This document shows positions 8,453 through 15,515 of a stretch of DNA of 30,273 nucleotides, piece after piece. Both the position numbers and the translations under genes were made by a program. Within the stretch, counting starts at the first letter, position 1. The number at the start of each line of letters is the position of its first letter. Source of the DNA: JAWVFN01 sp963696625 (lineage in GTDB: Bacteria > Actinomycetota > Thermoleophilia > Solirubrobacterales > 70-9); contig CAVOKZ010000016.1 in assembly GCA_963696625.1 (NCBI GenBank), forward strand, positions 1-30,273. Direction: 5' to 3'. The notes under the pieces are model-generated. The model was not told the origin of the DNA. It searched no databases and was given only the letters and a program-made list of their open reading frames with translations.

Positions 8453-8634
8453 ACTTCGAGCAGCTGCGAGTCGTGGTCGGCGAGGCGGCCGCGTAGATCA
8501 ACCCGGCGGTCGTCCATGTCGACCCGCTTGCCGCGAAACGGGACTACTCCGAGGTCGCCGTAGGTCGTGACGTGGCCCTCGGGCACCGAGCGCGCGCCGC
8601 GCAACACCTGTTCGGTGCGTTCTCCGCGGAGCAT
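8440..8634 (-). pseudogene. Broken alkyltransferase-like (MGMT/ATL) ORF, truncated by a palindromic repeat
   Basis: A 64-residue ORF. Its segment VLRGARSVPEGHVTTYGDLG matches the DNA-binding start of the methylated-DNA methyltransferase/ATL fold (VPxGxVTTYGDLA). The expected following helix and the PCHR/PWHR active-site segment are missing. The C-terminal part has RVDLRGRLADHDSQLL, which matches RVELQGRLADHDSRLL of SerA at 13 of 16 positions without gaps and could instead be a degenerate ATL tail. The last residues EVKWV and the stop are encoded by palindromic repeat copy 3. It still has a TAGGCT -10 box 6 bases before its ATG. Best read as a decayed or chimeric remnant; a small expressed protein is not excluded. 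Confidence 0.55.
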
Positions 8635-8640
8635 GATCGG

Positions 8641-8650
8641 AGCCTAGTCT
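8641..8650. promoter_or_regulatory. Overlapping divergent -10 boxes (ATL remnant and secreted protein)
   Basis: The decamer AGCCTAGTCT reads TAGGCT on the minus strand (8641-8646, 6 bases from the ATG at 8634) and TAGTCT on the plus strand (8645-8650, 35 bases from the ATG at 8686). The two hexamers share the central TA, so polymerase could occupy only one at a time. Confidence 0.5.
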
Positions 8651-8685
8651 CCAGTCAACGGACTACACGATCAGGAGGTGTCGAG

Positions 8686-9159
8686 ATGAAGTTGACCTAT
8701 GCAAACGTGATGTCGACGGTGGCCGTCATCGTGGCCTGCGCCGGCGGGTCGAGCGCTGTCGCGCTGAGCGTCGGAAAGGGCAGGGTCACCAGCAAGGACA
8801 TCAAGAATGGAACGATCCACGCGATCGACCTCCACAAGGGAGCCGTCGGGACGAAGGAGCTCGCGCGGCACGCCGTCTCAGCACCAAAACTCGCACAAGC
8901 CAGCGTGGGCGCTGAGCAGATCGCCGATCAGGCTGTCACCGGGAGGACCCTGGGCCCGGTGCGGGTCGTGACGTCCTCATCGGCGGGCTTCGCGGATGCG
9001 AGTTGCGCAGCGGGCGAGGGACTCCTTGGCGGCGGAGCCTCGGGCGGTGGTGGCTCGCTCACGACGAGTTCTCCCACAGTCTCGAGCTTCGGTTCGGGTT
9101 GGTTTGCCACCTCGACATCAGGATCGCCGACCGCCAGCGCGATATGTCTAATTGAGTAG
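8686..9159 (+). CDS. Secreted decapeptide-repeat protein
   Basis: 157 residues. An N-terminal hydrophobic segment (VMSTVAVIVACAGGSSAVAL) is a likely signal peptide or anchor. It is followed by about six perfect-length 10-residue repeats (residues about 31-86) with a hydrophobic residue at positions 1 and 6, for example VGTKELARHA and VSAPKLAQAS. After a linker comes a small C-terminal domain with one Cys pair (Cys106 in ASCAAGEGLLGGGAS and Cys154 in ASAICLIE), the kind of CPAG...LGGG...AIC domain seen in secreted proteins of Thermoleophilia. The start is ATG 8686 behind AGGAGGT at 8673-8679. The 3' end is convergent with serA, with 3 bases between them. Function unknown; a surface beta-solenoid is a plausible guess. 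Confidence 0.75.
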   Translation: MKLTYANVMSTVAVIVACAGGSSAVALSVGKGRVTSKDIKNGTIHAIDLHKGAVGTKELARHAVSAPKLAQASVGAEQIADQAVTGRTLGPVRVVTSSSAGFADASCAAGEGLLGGGASGGGGSLTTSSPTVSSFGSGWFATSTSGSPTASAICLIE

Positions 9160-9162
9160 CCG

Positions 9163-10743
9163 CTAGAGGTCGACCGCGCGGCCGATGGCAAAGCCGTCGA
9201 GCTCGACGATCGCGTCGATCGTCTCCTGCCTGACGGGTGCGTCTGTGGTGAGGACCATGACCGCGTTCTGGCCCTCGGATTCGGCGCCGACGGCTGCCGA
9301 GACGATGTTGACCCCCCGCTCCCCGAAGATCGTGCCGACGCGGCCGATCATGCCGGGCTGGTCGGCGTATCGGAAGACCGCGAGGTGCTCGGCCAGCGGC
9401 AGGTAGAAGCCCTCGCCCCATAGGTGGACCAGGGTCGGTTCGTGGCGCGGCCCGGCCGTGGTTCCCGCGACTGCGACCTCCTCCCCACCGGCATCGACGC
9501 GCACGGTGACCAGGTCGGTGAACTCCTCGGCGACCGGCTCGCGCGACTCCGAGAGCTCGATGCCGCGCTCCTCGGCCAGCGAGGCCGAGTTGACCAGGTT
9601 GACCTGCTCCTCGGTGTGGCCGGAGAGGATTCCCGAGAGCACGGCGATGCCGAGCAGTCGCGAATCGTGGTCGGCCAGACGCCCCTGGAGCTCGACGCGG
9701 ACCCGCGAAACGGGGCCCTGGGCGAGGCCCTGGGCGAGCTTGCCGAGCTTCTCGGCGAGCGGCACGAACGGCGCCAGCGCCTCCATGTGCTCGGGGCGGA
9801 CGGCGCCGATGTTGACGGCGTAGGTGACGACGCCGTTGGTCAGCGCGGCCGTCACCTGCTCGGCGGTGACGATGCCGGCGCGGTCCTGGGCCTCGGCGGT
9901 CGAGGCGCCGAGGTGCGGGGTTACGACGACGTCGCTGCGCTCGAACAACGGATGCGGGGCGGGCGGCTCCTGCGGGAAGACGTCGAGCGCGGCGCCGCCG
10001 AGCTTGCCCGAGGAGAGGCCCGCCTCGAGGGCGTCTAGATCGACGAGCTCGCCGCGGGCGCAGTTGACGATGCGCGCGCCGTCCTTCATCTTCGCGATCG
10101 ACTCGGCATTCACCCAGCCGATCGTCTCCGGGGTCTTGGGCAGGTGGAGGCTGATGAAGTCGGCGCGGGCCAACAGCTCATCCGGGTCTTCCAGGCCCTC
10201 GACGCCGAGATCGCGGAACCGCTCGGCGCTGACGAACTTGTCGTGGGCGACGACGTCCATCTCGTACGACTGGGCGCGTTTGGCGACGAGCTGGCCGATG
10301 CGGCCGAAGCCGACCACGCCGAGCGTCTTCCCGTAGAGCTCCGAGCCCTTGAAGTCGCCGCGTTCCCACTTGCCGGCCTTGAGCGACGCGTCGGCCGCCG
10401 GGATGTTGCGGCAGAGCGCGAGCATCAGCCCGAGCGTGTGCTCGGCCGCGGCGAGGGAGTTCGACTCGGGGGCGTTGGCGACGAGGATCCCGCGTCGCGT
10501 GGCGGCGTCGAGGTCGACGTTGTCGACGCCGGTGCCGGCGCGGCCGACGACCTTGAGGTTGTCGGCCTTGTCGATCAGCTCCGGCGTCAGCTTGGTCGCC
10601 GAGCGGATCAGGATCGCGTCGAACTCGCCGATCCGCTTGGAGAGCTCCGCGTCGTCCCAGTCGACCCCGAGCTCGACGTCGAACTGCTCGCGCAGCAGGT
10701 CGACACCGGCCTCGGCGATCTTCTCCTTGACCAGGACCTTCAT
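9163..10743 (-). CDS. serA: D-3-phosphoglycerate dehydrogenase
   Basis: SerA oxidises 3-phosphoglycerate with NAD, the first step of serine synthesis. It has 526 residues, the long actinobacterial type: a catalytic/NAD domain pair, an intervening ASB domain and a C-terminal ACT domain. Visible are VVGRAGTGVDNVDLDAATRR, the NAD motif LGVVGFGRIGQLVAKRA, the catalytic arginine in VNCARGELVDLDAL and the catalytic histidine in VVTPHLGASTAEAQ. The ASB domain spans roughly residues 315-445, and the ACT domain begins at LAVFRYADQPGMIGRVG. The start is ATG 10743, overlapping the serC TGA as ATGA. Serine feedback through the ACT/ASB domains is expected from the family. Confidence 0.97.
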   Translation of the reverse strand: MKVLVKEKIAEAGVDLLREQFDVELGVDWDDAELSKRIGEFDAILIRSATKLTPELIDKADNLKVVGRAGTGVDNVDLDAATRRGILVANAPESNSLAAAEHTLGLMLALCRNIPAADASLKAGKWERGDFKGSELYGKTLGVVGFGRIGQLVAKRAQSYEMDVVAHDKFVSAERFRDLGVEGLEDPDELLARADFISLHLPKTPETIGWVNAESIAKMKDGARIVNCARGELVDLDALEAGLSSGKLGGAALDVFPQEPPAPHPLFERSDVVVTPHLGASTAEAQDRAGIVTAEQVTAALTNGVVTYAVNIGAVRPEHMEALAPFVPLAEKLGKLAQGLAQGPVSRVRVELQGRLADHDSRLLGIAVLSGILSGHTEEQVNLVNSASLAEERGIELSESREPVAEEFTDLVTVRVDAGGEEVAVAGTTAGPRHEPTLVHLWGEGFYLPLAEHLAVFRYADQPGMIGRVGTIFGERGVNIVSAAVGAESEGQNAVMVLTTDAPVRQETIDAIVELDGFAIGRAVDL

Positions 10744-11876
10744 GACTTGACCTCCGGCACGTTCTCGAGCACCCAGTCGATGCACTCGGTCAGCGCCCTG
10801 ATGTCGTCGGGGTCGACCGCCGGGAACATCCCGATCCGCAGCTGATTGCGCCCGAGCTTGCGGTAGGGCTCGGTGTCGACGATGCCGTTTGCGCGCAGTG
10901 TCGCCGCGACCGCAGCGGCGTCGATCCCCTCGTCGAAGTCGATCGTTCCGACGACGAGCGAGCGCTTGGCCGGGTCGGCGACGAACGGCGTCGCGAACTC
11001 CGAGGCCTCGGCCCAGCCGTAGAGGTTGTCCGAGGAAGCGCGCGAGCGCCCGACGGCGAAGTCGAGTCCGCCGCCTTCGAGCATCCACTCGATCTGGTCG
11101 GCGAGCAGGATCAGCGTCGCCAGCGCGGGCGTGTTGTAGGTCTGCTCCTTGCGCGAGTTCTCGATCGCGGTCTGGAGAGAGAGAAAGGCCGGCTGCCAGC
11201 GTCCCTCGGCGCCGTCGAGCTCGGCGACCCGCTCGATCGCGGCCGGGCTGAGCAGCGCCAGCCAGAGGCCGCCGTCGGAGCCGAAGGACTTCTGCGGCGC
11301 GAAGTAGTAGACGTCCGCCTGCGAGGCGTCGAGCGGCAGCCCGCCGGCGCCGGAGGTGGCGTCGATGAGGACGAGCGAGCCGTCGGAGCCCTGCGGGCGC
11401 TGGACGTCGACCATCACCCCGGTCGAGGTCTCGTTGTGGGCCCAGGCGATCACGTCGGCCGTCGGGTCGGCCGTCGGGTCGGGCGCGTCGCCCGGCTCGG
11501 CGGTGACGACGATCGGCTCGCCGAGGAACGGCGCCGCCGCGGTCGACTTCGCGAACTTCGCCGAGAACTCGCCGTAGCTGAGATGAAGCGGCCGCTCGCG
11601 GACGAGCCAGGCCGCCGCCGACTCCCAGAACGCCGTGGTCCCGCCGTTGCCGAGCGCGACCTCGTAGCCCTCGGGCAGCGAGAAGAGATCGGCGAGCCCG
11701 CCGCGCACGCGGGCGACGACGTCGCGGACCGGCGCCTGCCGGTGCGAGGTGCCCATCAGCTCGGTCTGGGCAGCGAGCTTGGCGAGCGCCTCGGGCCGCA
11801 CCTTCGACGGCCCGCAGCCGAACCTGCCGTCGGCGGGCTTGATCTCGGAGGGTATGCGGGTCGCGGTGGTCGTCAT
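10740..11876 (-). CDS. serC: Phosphoserine aminotransferase (actinobacterial type)
   Basis: SerC transaminates 3-phosphohydroxypyruvate to phosphoserine. It has 378 residues, a fold-type I PLP enzyme of the actinobacterial subgroup. Recognisable are GRFGCGPSKVRPEAL and MGTSHRQAPVRDVV near the N-terminus, LGNGGTTAFWE, WAHNETSTGV, DATSGAGGLPLD and the PLP lysine in YYFAPQKSFGSDGG. KEQTYNTPALATLILL and RNQLRIGMFPAVDPDDI are also typical. ATG 11876 is preferred over the in-frame ATG at 11903, because a TACGCT -10 lies between the two. The gene is in an operon with serA (ATGA overlap), giving the first two serine steps; serB is not in the window. Confidence 0.94.
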   Translation of the reverse strand: MTTTATRIPSEIKPADGRFGCGPSKVRPEALAKLAAQTELMGTSHRQAPVRDVVARVRGGLADLFSLPEGYEVALGNGGTTAFWESAAAWLVRERPLHLSYGEFSAKFAKSTAAAPFLGEPIVVTAEPGDAPDPTADPTADVIAWAHNETSTGVMVDVQRPQGSDGSLVLIDATSGAGGLPLDASQADVYYFAPQKSFGSDGGLWLALLSPAAIERVAELDGAEGRWQPAFLSLQTAIENSRKEQTYNTPALATLILLADQIEWMLEGGGLDFAVGRSRASSDNLYGWAEASEFATPFVADPAKRSLVVGTIDFDEGIDAAAVAATLRANGIVDTEPYRKLGRNQLRIGMFPAVDPDDIRALTECIDWVLENVPEVKS

Positions 11877-11886
11877 CGGACGAGGA

Positions 11887-11892
11887 AGCGTA
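11887..11892 (-). promoter_or_regulatory. Candidate -10 box of serC-serA
   Basis: TACGCT on the minus strand, 10 bases before the serC ATG. It predicts a very short or absent 5' untranslated region. Confidence 0.45.
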
Positions 11893-11950
11893 GCTATCGC
11901 CATGCCGGGCTTGATCGAGGCCCGGAGTGGATTCCGGGGGCCGCTGCCGT

Positions 11951-11956
11951 TAGCCT
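11951..11956 (+). promoter_or_regulatory. Candidate -10 box of the DUF4389 gene
   Basis: TAGCCT, 75 bases before the ATG at 12032. This gene has a conventional leader with GGAGG at 12021-12025, unlike the leaderless genes around it. Confidence 0.35.
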
Positions 11957-12031
11957 GGCTCCGGTCAGCCCGACGTGACTCAGAGGGGGCGGCGGGCGTG
12001 GCTCCAAACCACGCAACCCTGGAGGATATGT

Positions 12032-12655
12032 ATGTACCCGATCAGCTACGAGGCGGATATTCCGCTCGAGGGGCGAAACCGCCTCACAGCGTTTTTGCGA
12101 GGACTCTGGGCGATCCCAGTTCAGATCGTCGCGTTTTTCTACGGCCTCGGCGCTTTCTTTGCCGTGATCGTGGCCTGGTTCTCGATCGTCTTCACCGGCA
12201 AGTACCCGCAGGCGATGTACGACTTCATTGGCAAGGCCCTGCGCGTCGCCTCGCGCGCGACCTCGTACTACTGGCTCGCGACCGACGAATACCCGGCGTT
12301 CAACGGCGACGACGATCCGAGCTACCCGGTCCGGATCGGTCTCCCCGCACCTCTCGACAGCTACGACCGTCTGAAGACGGGGCTGAGAATCATCTTCGGC
12401 ATCCCCGTCTACCTGCTGGCCATCGTTTGGTCGGTCATTCTCAACGTTGTCGGAATCATCGCCTGGTTCGTGATCCTGTTCACCGGCAAGCTCCCAGAGG
12501 GTCTCGCCGGCCCGATGCGGAACGCGCTGGCGTACAGCACCCGCGCCGGTGGCTACTTCCTGCTGATGACCGAGGACTGGCCGCCGTTCAGCGACGAGGG
12601 CGCAGGTGCGTCCTCCGCCGGCCAGATCGGCAGCGGCACCAAGGAACAGGTCTAG
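12032..12655 (+). CDS. DUF4389 membrane protein with internal duplication
   Basis: A 207-residue membrane protein made of two DUF4389-like repeats. Repeat 1 runs from about residue 2 to 92 and repeat 2 from about 98 to 190. Each starts with YPxxxxxP, continues into a hydrophobic helix, has a second helix ending in a matched motif (VAWFSIVFTGKYP and IAWFVILFTGKLP), then an Arg-containing amphipathic stretch and a closing YYWLATDEYPAFN or YFLLMTEDWPPFS. The start is ATG 12032 with GGAGG 6 bases upstream; a longer frame and an ATG at 12028 in another frame were set aside. The function of DUF4389 is not established. The gene is followed 13 bases later by a half-cupin ORF. Confidence 0.85.
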   Translation: MYPISYEADIPLEGRNRLTAFLRGLWAIPVQIVAFFYGLGAFFAVIVAWFSIVFTGKYPQAMYDFIGKALRVASRATSYYWLATDEYPAFNGDDDPSYPVRIGLPAPLDSYDRLKTGLRIIFGIPVYLLAIVWSVILNVVGIIAWFVILFTGKLPEGLAGPMRNALAYSTRAGGYFLLMTEDWPPFSDEGAGASSAGQIGSGTKEQV

Positions 12656-12668
12656 AGAACGACATCCG

Positions 12669-12884
12669 ATGAGCGAGGGCGGACCCGAGATAGTCGAAGG
12701 CGACGGGTTCGCCCTCGCCCCGGAGCTCGTCGGCGAGGGCGGCGCCGCCCGGGGCGATCCCTCGACCGTTCGCAAGGTCCGCAACGCGAGCGACGCCGAC
12801 GACCTCGTCTACGTCGTCGTCGGCGGCAAGGACGGATACATCGGCCGCGACGGGCGCCGGCCCGAGGGCGAGACCCGGCGCTAG
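12669..12884 (+). CDS. Small protein resembling the C-terminal half of a cupin
   Basis: 71 residues. The segment VRNASDADDLVYVVVGGKDGYIGRDGR resembles the last strands of cupin_2 domains (H-x-x-N-x-G-D-E-D-L-x-Y-L-x-x-G). The first half of the barrel, with the metal-binding HxH motif, is missing, so it may be a truncated remnant or a small stand-alone protein. The ATG at 12669 has only a weak ribosome site, and it follows the DUF4389 stop by 13 bases. Its TAG stop (12882-12884) lies exactly in the TAGCTA target duplication at the left edge of the insertion sequence, so the IS did not alter the reading frame. The cupin resemblance is moderate. Confidence 0.5.
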   Translation: MSEGGPEIVEGDGFALAPELVGEGGAARGDPSTVRKVRNASDADDLVYVVVGGKDGYIGRDGRRPEGETRR

Positions 12885-12991
12885 CTACTTCCCCCGGAAA
12901 TAGTCCCCCCTGAAACCCCCCTCTCCGTCCGGCTCAGCCGAGATGATTTGCCTGCAATCAAGTGATATCCAGGCAACCAGAGGAGGTTGGG

Positions 12992-14386
12992 ATGCTGCGC
13001 ATGAACGCCCCGCAAGCCGAGAGCCTTTGGGACGAGGTGCTGCCGGTGGAGGTCCGCGAGCTGCCGGAAGATCTGGCCGCCATCGACGAGTTGCTCGGCG
13101 ACCCGGCGCTGCTGGAGCCGATCGCCGCGCACTGGCGAGCGGAGGCGGTCGAGCGCGGCCATAGCACCGAAGCCCACGGCCGCCCGACGATCGCGATCAG
13201 CACCTACGTGCGGATGATGATCATCAAACAGCGCAGCGGCTGGGGCTATGAGACGCTCGTCAGAGAGGTCTCCGACTCGATCCACCTGCGCCGCTTCTGC
13301 CAGATCGCGATCGATGCCTCGGTCCCCGAGGAGTCGACGGTGAGAAAGCTGACCCGCCGCCTGGGGGCCGAGAGCGTCAACGAGATCACCCGCGCGGCGA
13401 TCGCCAAGGCCAAGCGCGAGCGCCGCTTCTCGCCGCGGGCCGCCCGCATCGACTCGACTGTGATCGAGGCCGACATCCGCCACCCCTCCGATGCGATGCT
13501 CGCCCTGCAGGGCGCCAAGGCCCTGGCCGGCAAGGGCCGCCGCCTGGCCGAGGCGCTGGGCGCAAAGGGCAACTCGGTCCAAGACCGCTCGCGGGCGATC
13601 GGGCGCCGGGTGCGGGCGATCTCGCGCACCGCCGGGCGGCGCAGCGGCGAGGCCCGCGAGGCGGTGATCGAGCTCAACCGCCAGGCCGGGGAGCTGCTGC
13701 GGCGCTCGGCCTCCCAGGCCCGCCGCCTCGCCGCCCAGGCAATGGCAAAGGCTCGCGGGCGCGGCGCCCGGGCAAAGCTGCGAGCCGCCGCGGCGCTCGA
13801 GGAGCTGGCCAGCCGATGCGAGCGGATCGCCGAGCAGACCCACAGGCGCGCCCGCGGGCTGAAGATCACCGACCGCCTGGTCTCGCTGGCCGACCCTGAC
13901 GCCCGCCCGATCCGCAAGGGCAAGGCGGGTAAGCCGACCGAGTTCGGCTACGTCGCCCAGATCTGCGAGCTGACCGCCAACACCAAGACCGGGGCGCGGG
14001 GGCTGATCGTGCCCGCCGCCACCGCGCCGGGCAACCCGGGCGAGAACACGCTGCTGCCCGGCACCGTCGCCGAGATCGAGGCCCTGGGGCTGGGGCCAAG
14101 AGAGGTGGCCCTCGACGGCGGCTTCGGCCATCTGAAGTCAGACACCCAGCTGGCCGGTCTCGAGCCCAAGCGCGTCTTTCTCAGCGGCGCCAGAGAGTCC
14201 GGCTCGGCGGCCACCAAACGCCGGCTGCGCCGCTACCGGACCGGCTGCGAAGGGCGGATCTCCCACCTCAAACGCGGCTACGGGCTGAGGCGATCTCGGC
14301 TCAAGGGCAAGGCGGGCCAGGAGATCTGGACCGGGTGGGCCATCCTCGCCTACAACCTCGACACGCTTGCCATCCAGGGCGGATGA
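12992..14386 (+). CDS. Transposase, DDE type with DUF772-like N-terminus
   Basis: 464 residues. The N-terminal part carries the DUF772-like region (HGRPTIAISTYVRMMIIKQR, then GYETLVREVSDSIHLRRFC) common to IS1182, IS5 and ISNCY transposases. The first catalytic Asp is probably in RIDSTVIEADI (about residue 165), the second in EVALDGGFGH, and the last acidic position in RTGCEGRISHLKRGYGLRR, with the usual C-terminal AILAYNLDTLA. The middle ~150 residues are a helical, Arg/Ala-rich insertion. The start is ATG 12992 with AGGAGG at 12981-12986; a longer in-frame start at 12962 lacks a ribosome site. Family naming between IS1182 and ISNCY is uncertain, but transposase function is not. Confidence 0.92.
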   Translation: MLRMNAPQAESLWDEVLPVEVRELPEDLAAIDELLGDPALLEPIAAHWRAEAVERGHSTEAHGRPTIAISTYVRMMIIKQRSGWGYETLVREVSDSIHLRRFCQIAIDASVPEESTVRKLTRRLGAESVNEITRAAIAKAKRERRFSPRAARIDSTVIEADIRHPSDAMLALQGAKALAGKGRRLAEALGAKGNSVQDRSRAIGRRVRAISRTAGRRSGEAREAVIELNRQAGELLRRSASQARRLAAQAMAKARGRGARAKLRAAAALEELASRCERIAEQTHRRARGLKITDRLVSLADPDARPIRKGKAGKPTEFGYVAQICELTANTKTGARGLIVPAATAPGNPGENTLLPGTVAEIEALGLGPREVALDGGFGHLKSDTQLAGLEPKRVFLSGARESGSAATKRRLRRYRTGCEGRISHLKRGYGLRRSRLKGKAGQEIWTGWAILAYNLDTLAIQGG

Positions 14387-14422
14387 CAGACTGAACGGGC
14401 CTGAAGCATCACTTCAATTGCA

Positions 14423-14460
14423 GAAACGGCCGCGCCGATCCCAACCGGCGCGGCCGTTTC
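14423..14460 (+). terminator. Strong hairpin at the 3' end of the transposase
   Basis: A perfect 15-bp inverted repeat (GAAACGGCCGCGCCG, 14423-14437, and its complement 14446-14460) with an 8-base loop, 37 bases after the transposase stop. The GAAAC/GTTTC base plus a following ATTT gives a T-rich tail. It may act in both directions and also insulate ilvC from the element. Confidence 0.75.
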
Positions 14461-14489
14461 ATTTCCGGGGGTTTATCCGGGGGAAGTAG

Positions 14490-15503
14490 CTACTCGTCGA
14501 AGCCCTGGTCGATCCAGGGCATCATCGTGCGCAGGTCCTTGCCGACCTTCTCGATCGGGGCGTCGGCGGCCTCGGAGCGCATGCGGTCGAAGTTCTCGTG
14601 GCCGGCCTTGTTCTCGGCGATCCACTCCTTGGCGAACTCGCCCGACTGGATGTCGGCGAGGATCTGCTTCATCGCGGCGCGGGTCTCCTCGCCGATCACG
14701 CGCGGGCCGCGGGTCATGTCGCCGTACTCGGCGGTGTTCGAGATCGAGTGGCGCATGCCCTGGATCCCCTTCTCGTACATCAGGTCGACGATCAGCTTCA
14801 GCTCGTGCATGCACTCGAAGTAGGCGAGGCGCGGGTCATAGCCGGCCTCGACGAGGGTCTCGTAGCCGGCCTGGACGAGCTCGGTGGCGCCGCCGCAGAG
14901 CACCGACTGCTCGCCGAACAGGTCGGTCTCGCACTCGTCCTTGAAGGTGGTCTTGATCACGCCGGTGCGGGTGCCGCCGATGCCCTTGGCGTAGGCGAGC
15001 ACGGTCTGCTCGGCGCTGCCGGTCGCGTCCTCGTGGACGGCGAACAGGCAGGGGACGCCGCGGCCCGCCTCGAACTCGCGGCGCACGAGGTGGCCGGGGC
15101 CCTTGGGGGCGACCATGCCGACGTCGACGCCGGCGGGCGGCTCGATCTGGCCGAAGTGGATCGCGAAGCCGTGGGCGAACATCAGCAGGTTGCCCTCGGC
15201 GATCCCGTCCTTGATCTCGGCCTCCCAGATGTCGGCCTGGCGCTCGTCCGGCAGCAGGATCATCACCACGTCGCCGGCCGAGGCGGCGTCGGCGATGTCC
15301 GTCACCTCGAGGCCGTGGGCTTCTGCCTTGGCCCTCGAGCTCGAGTCCGGGCGGAGGCCGACGACGACCTTGACTCCGGAGTCCTTGAGGTTGAGCGCGT
15401 GCGCGTGGCCCTGGGAGCCGTAGCCGAGGATCGCCACCGTCTTGCCCTCGAGGTGCGAGAGGTCGGCGTCGTCTTCGTGGAGTACTGGATCGTCTGCCGC
15501 CAT
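14490..15503 (-). CDS. ilvC: Ketol-acid reductoisomerase (class I)
   Basis: IlvC converts acetolactate or acetohydroxybutyrate to the dihydroxy acid with NADPH and Mg, in valine, isoleucine and leucine synthesis. It has 337 residues, the class I length. The N-terminal Rossmann motif is VAILGYGSQGHAHALNLKDS, followed by VVVGLRPDSSSRAKA, whose Arg/Ser residues bind the NADPH phosphate. MVAPKGPGHLVRREFEAGRG and the metal-binding DLFGEQSVLCGG and ECMHELKLIVDLMYEKGI mark the knotted C-terminal domain. It lies 12 bases downstream of menE on the same strand, so the two probably share a transcript. Its TAG stop is in the right TAGCTA of the insertion sequence. Confidence 0.97.
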   Translation of the reverse strand: MAADDPVLHEDDADLSHLEGKTVAILGYGSQGHAHALNLKDSGVKVVVGLRPDSSSRAKAEAHGLEVTDIADAASAGDVVMILLPDERQADIWEAEIKDGIAEGNLLMFAHGFAIHFGQIEPPAGVDVGMVAPKGPGHLVRREFEAGRGVPCLFAVHEDATGSAEQTVLAYAKGIGGTRTGVIKTTFKDECETDLFGEQSVLCGGATELVQAGYETLVEAGYDPRLAYFECMHELKLIVDLMYEKGIQGMRHSISNTAEYGDMTRGPRVIGEETRAAMKQILADIQSGEFAKEWIAENKAGHENFDRMRSEAADAPIEKVGKDLRTMMPWIDQGFDE

Positions 15504-15515
15504 CGGCGGGAGAGG

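Larger units (their letters stand above)
12882..14492 (+). mobile_element. Complete insertion sequence with DDE transposase (IS1182/ISNCY-like)
   Basis: A 1.6-kb element with one transposase gene. Left and right ends are inverted copies of CTTCCCCCGGA (12888-12898 and 14476-14486), flanked on both sides by TAGCTA (12882-12887 and 14487-14492). Because TAGCTA is a palindrome, it can be read as a 6-bp target duplication or as part of the terminal repeat. The core would be 12888-14486. It sits exactly between two convergent genes whose TAG stops lie in the two TAGCTA copies. A strong hairpin terminator lies inside the right end. It appears intact and probably mobile recently. Confidence 0.88.
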
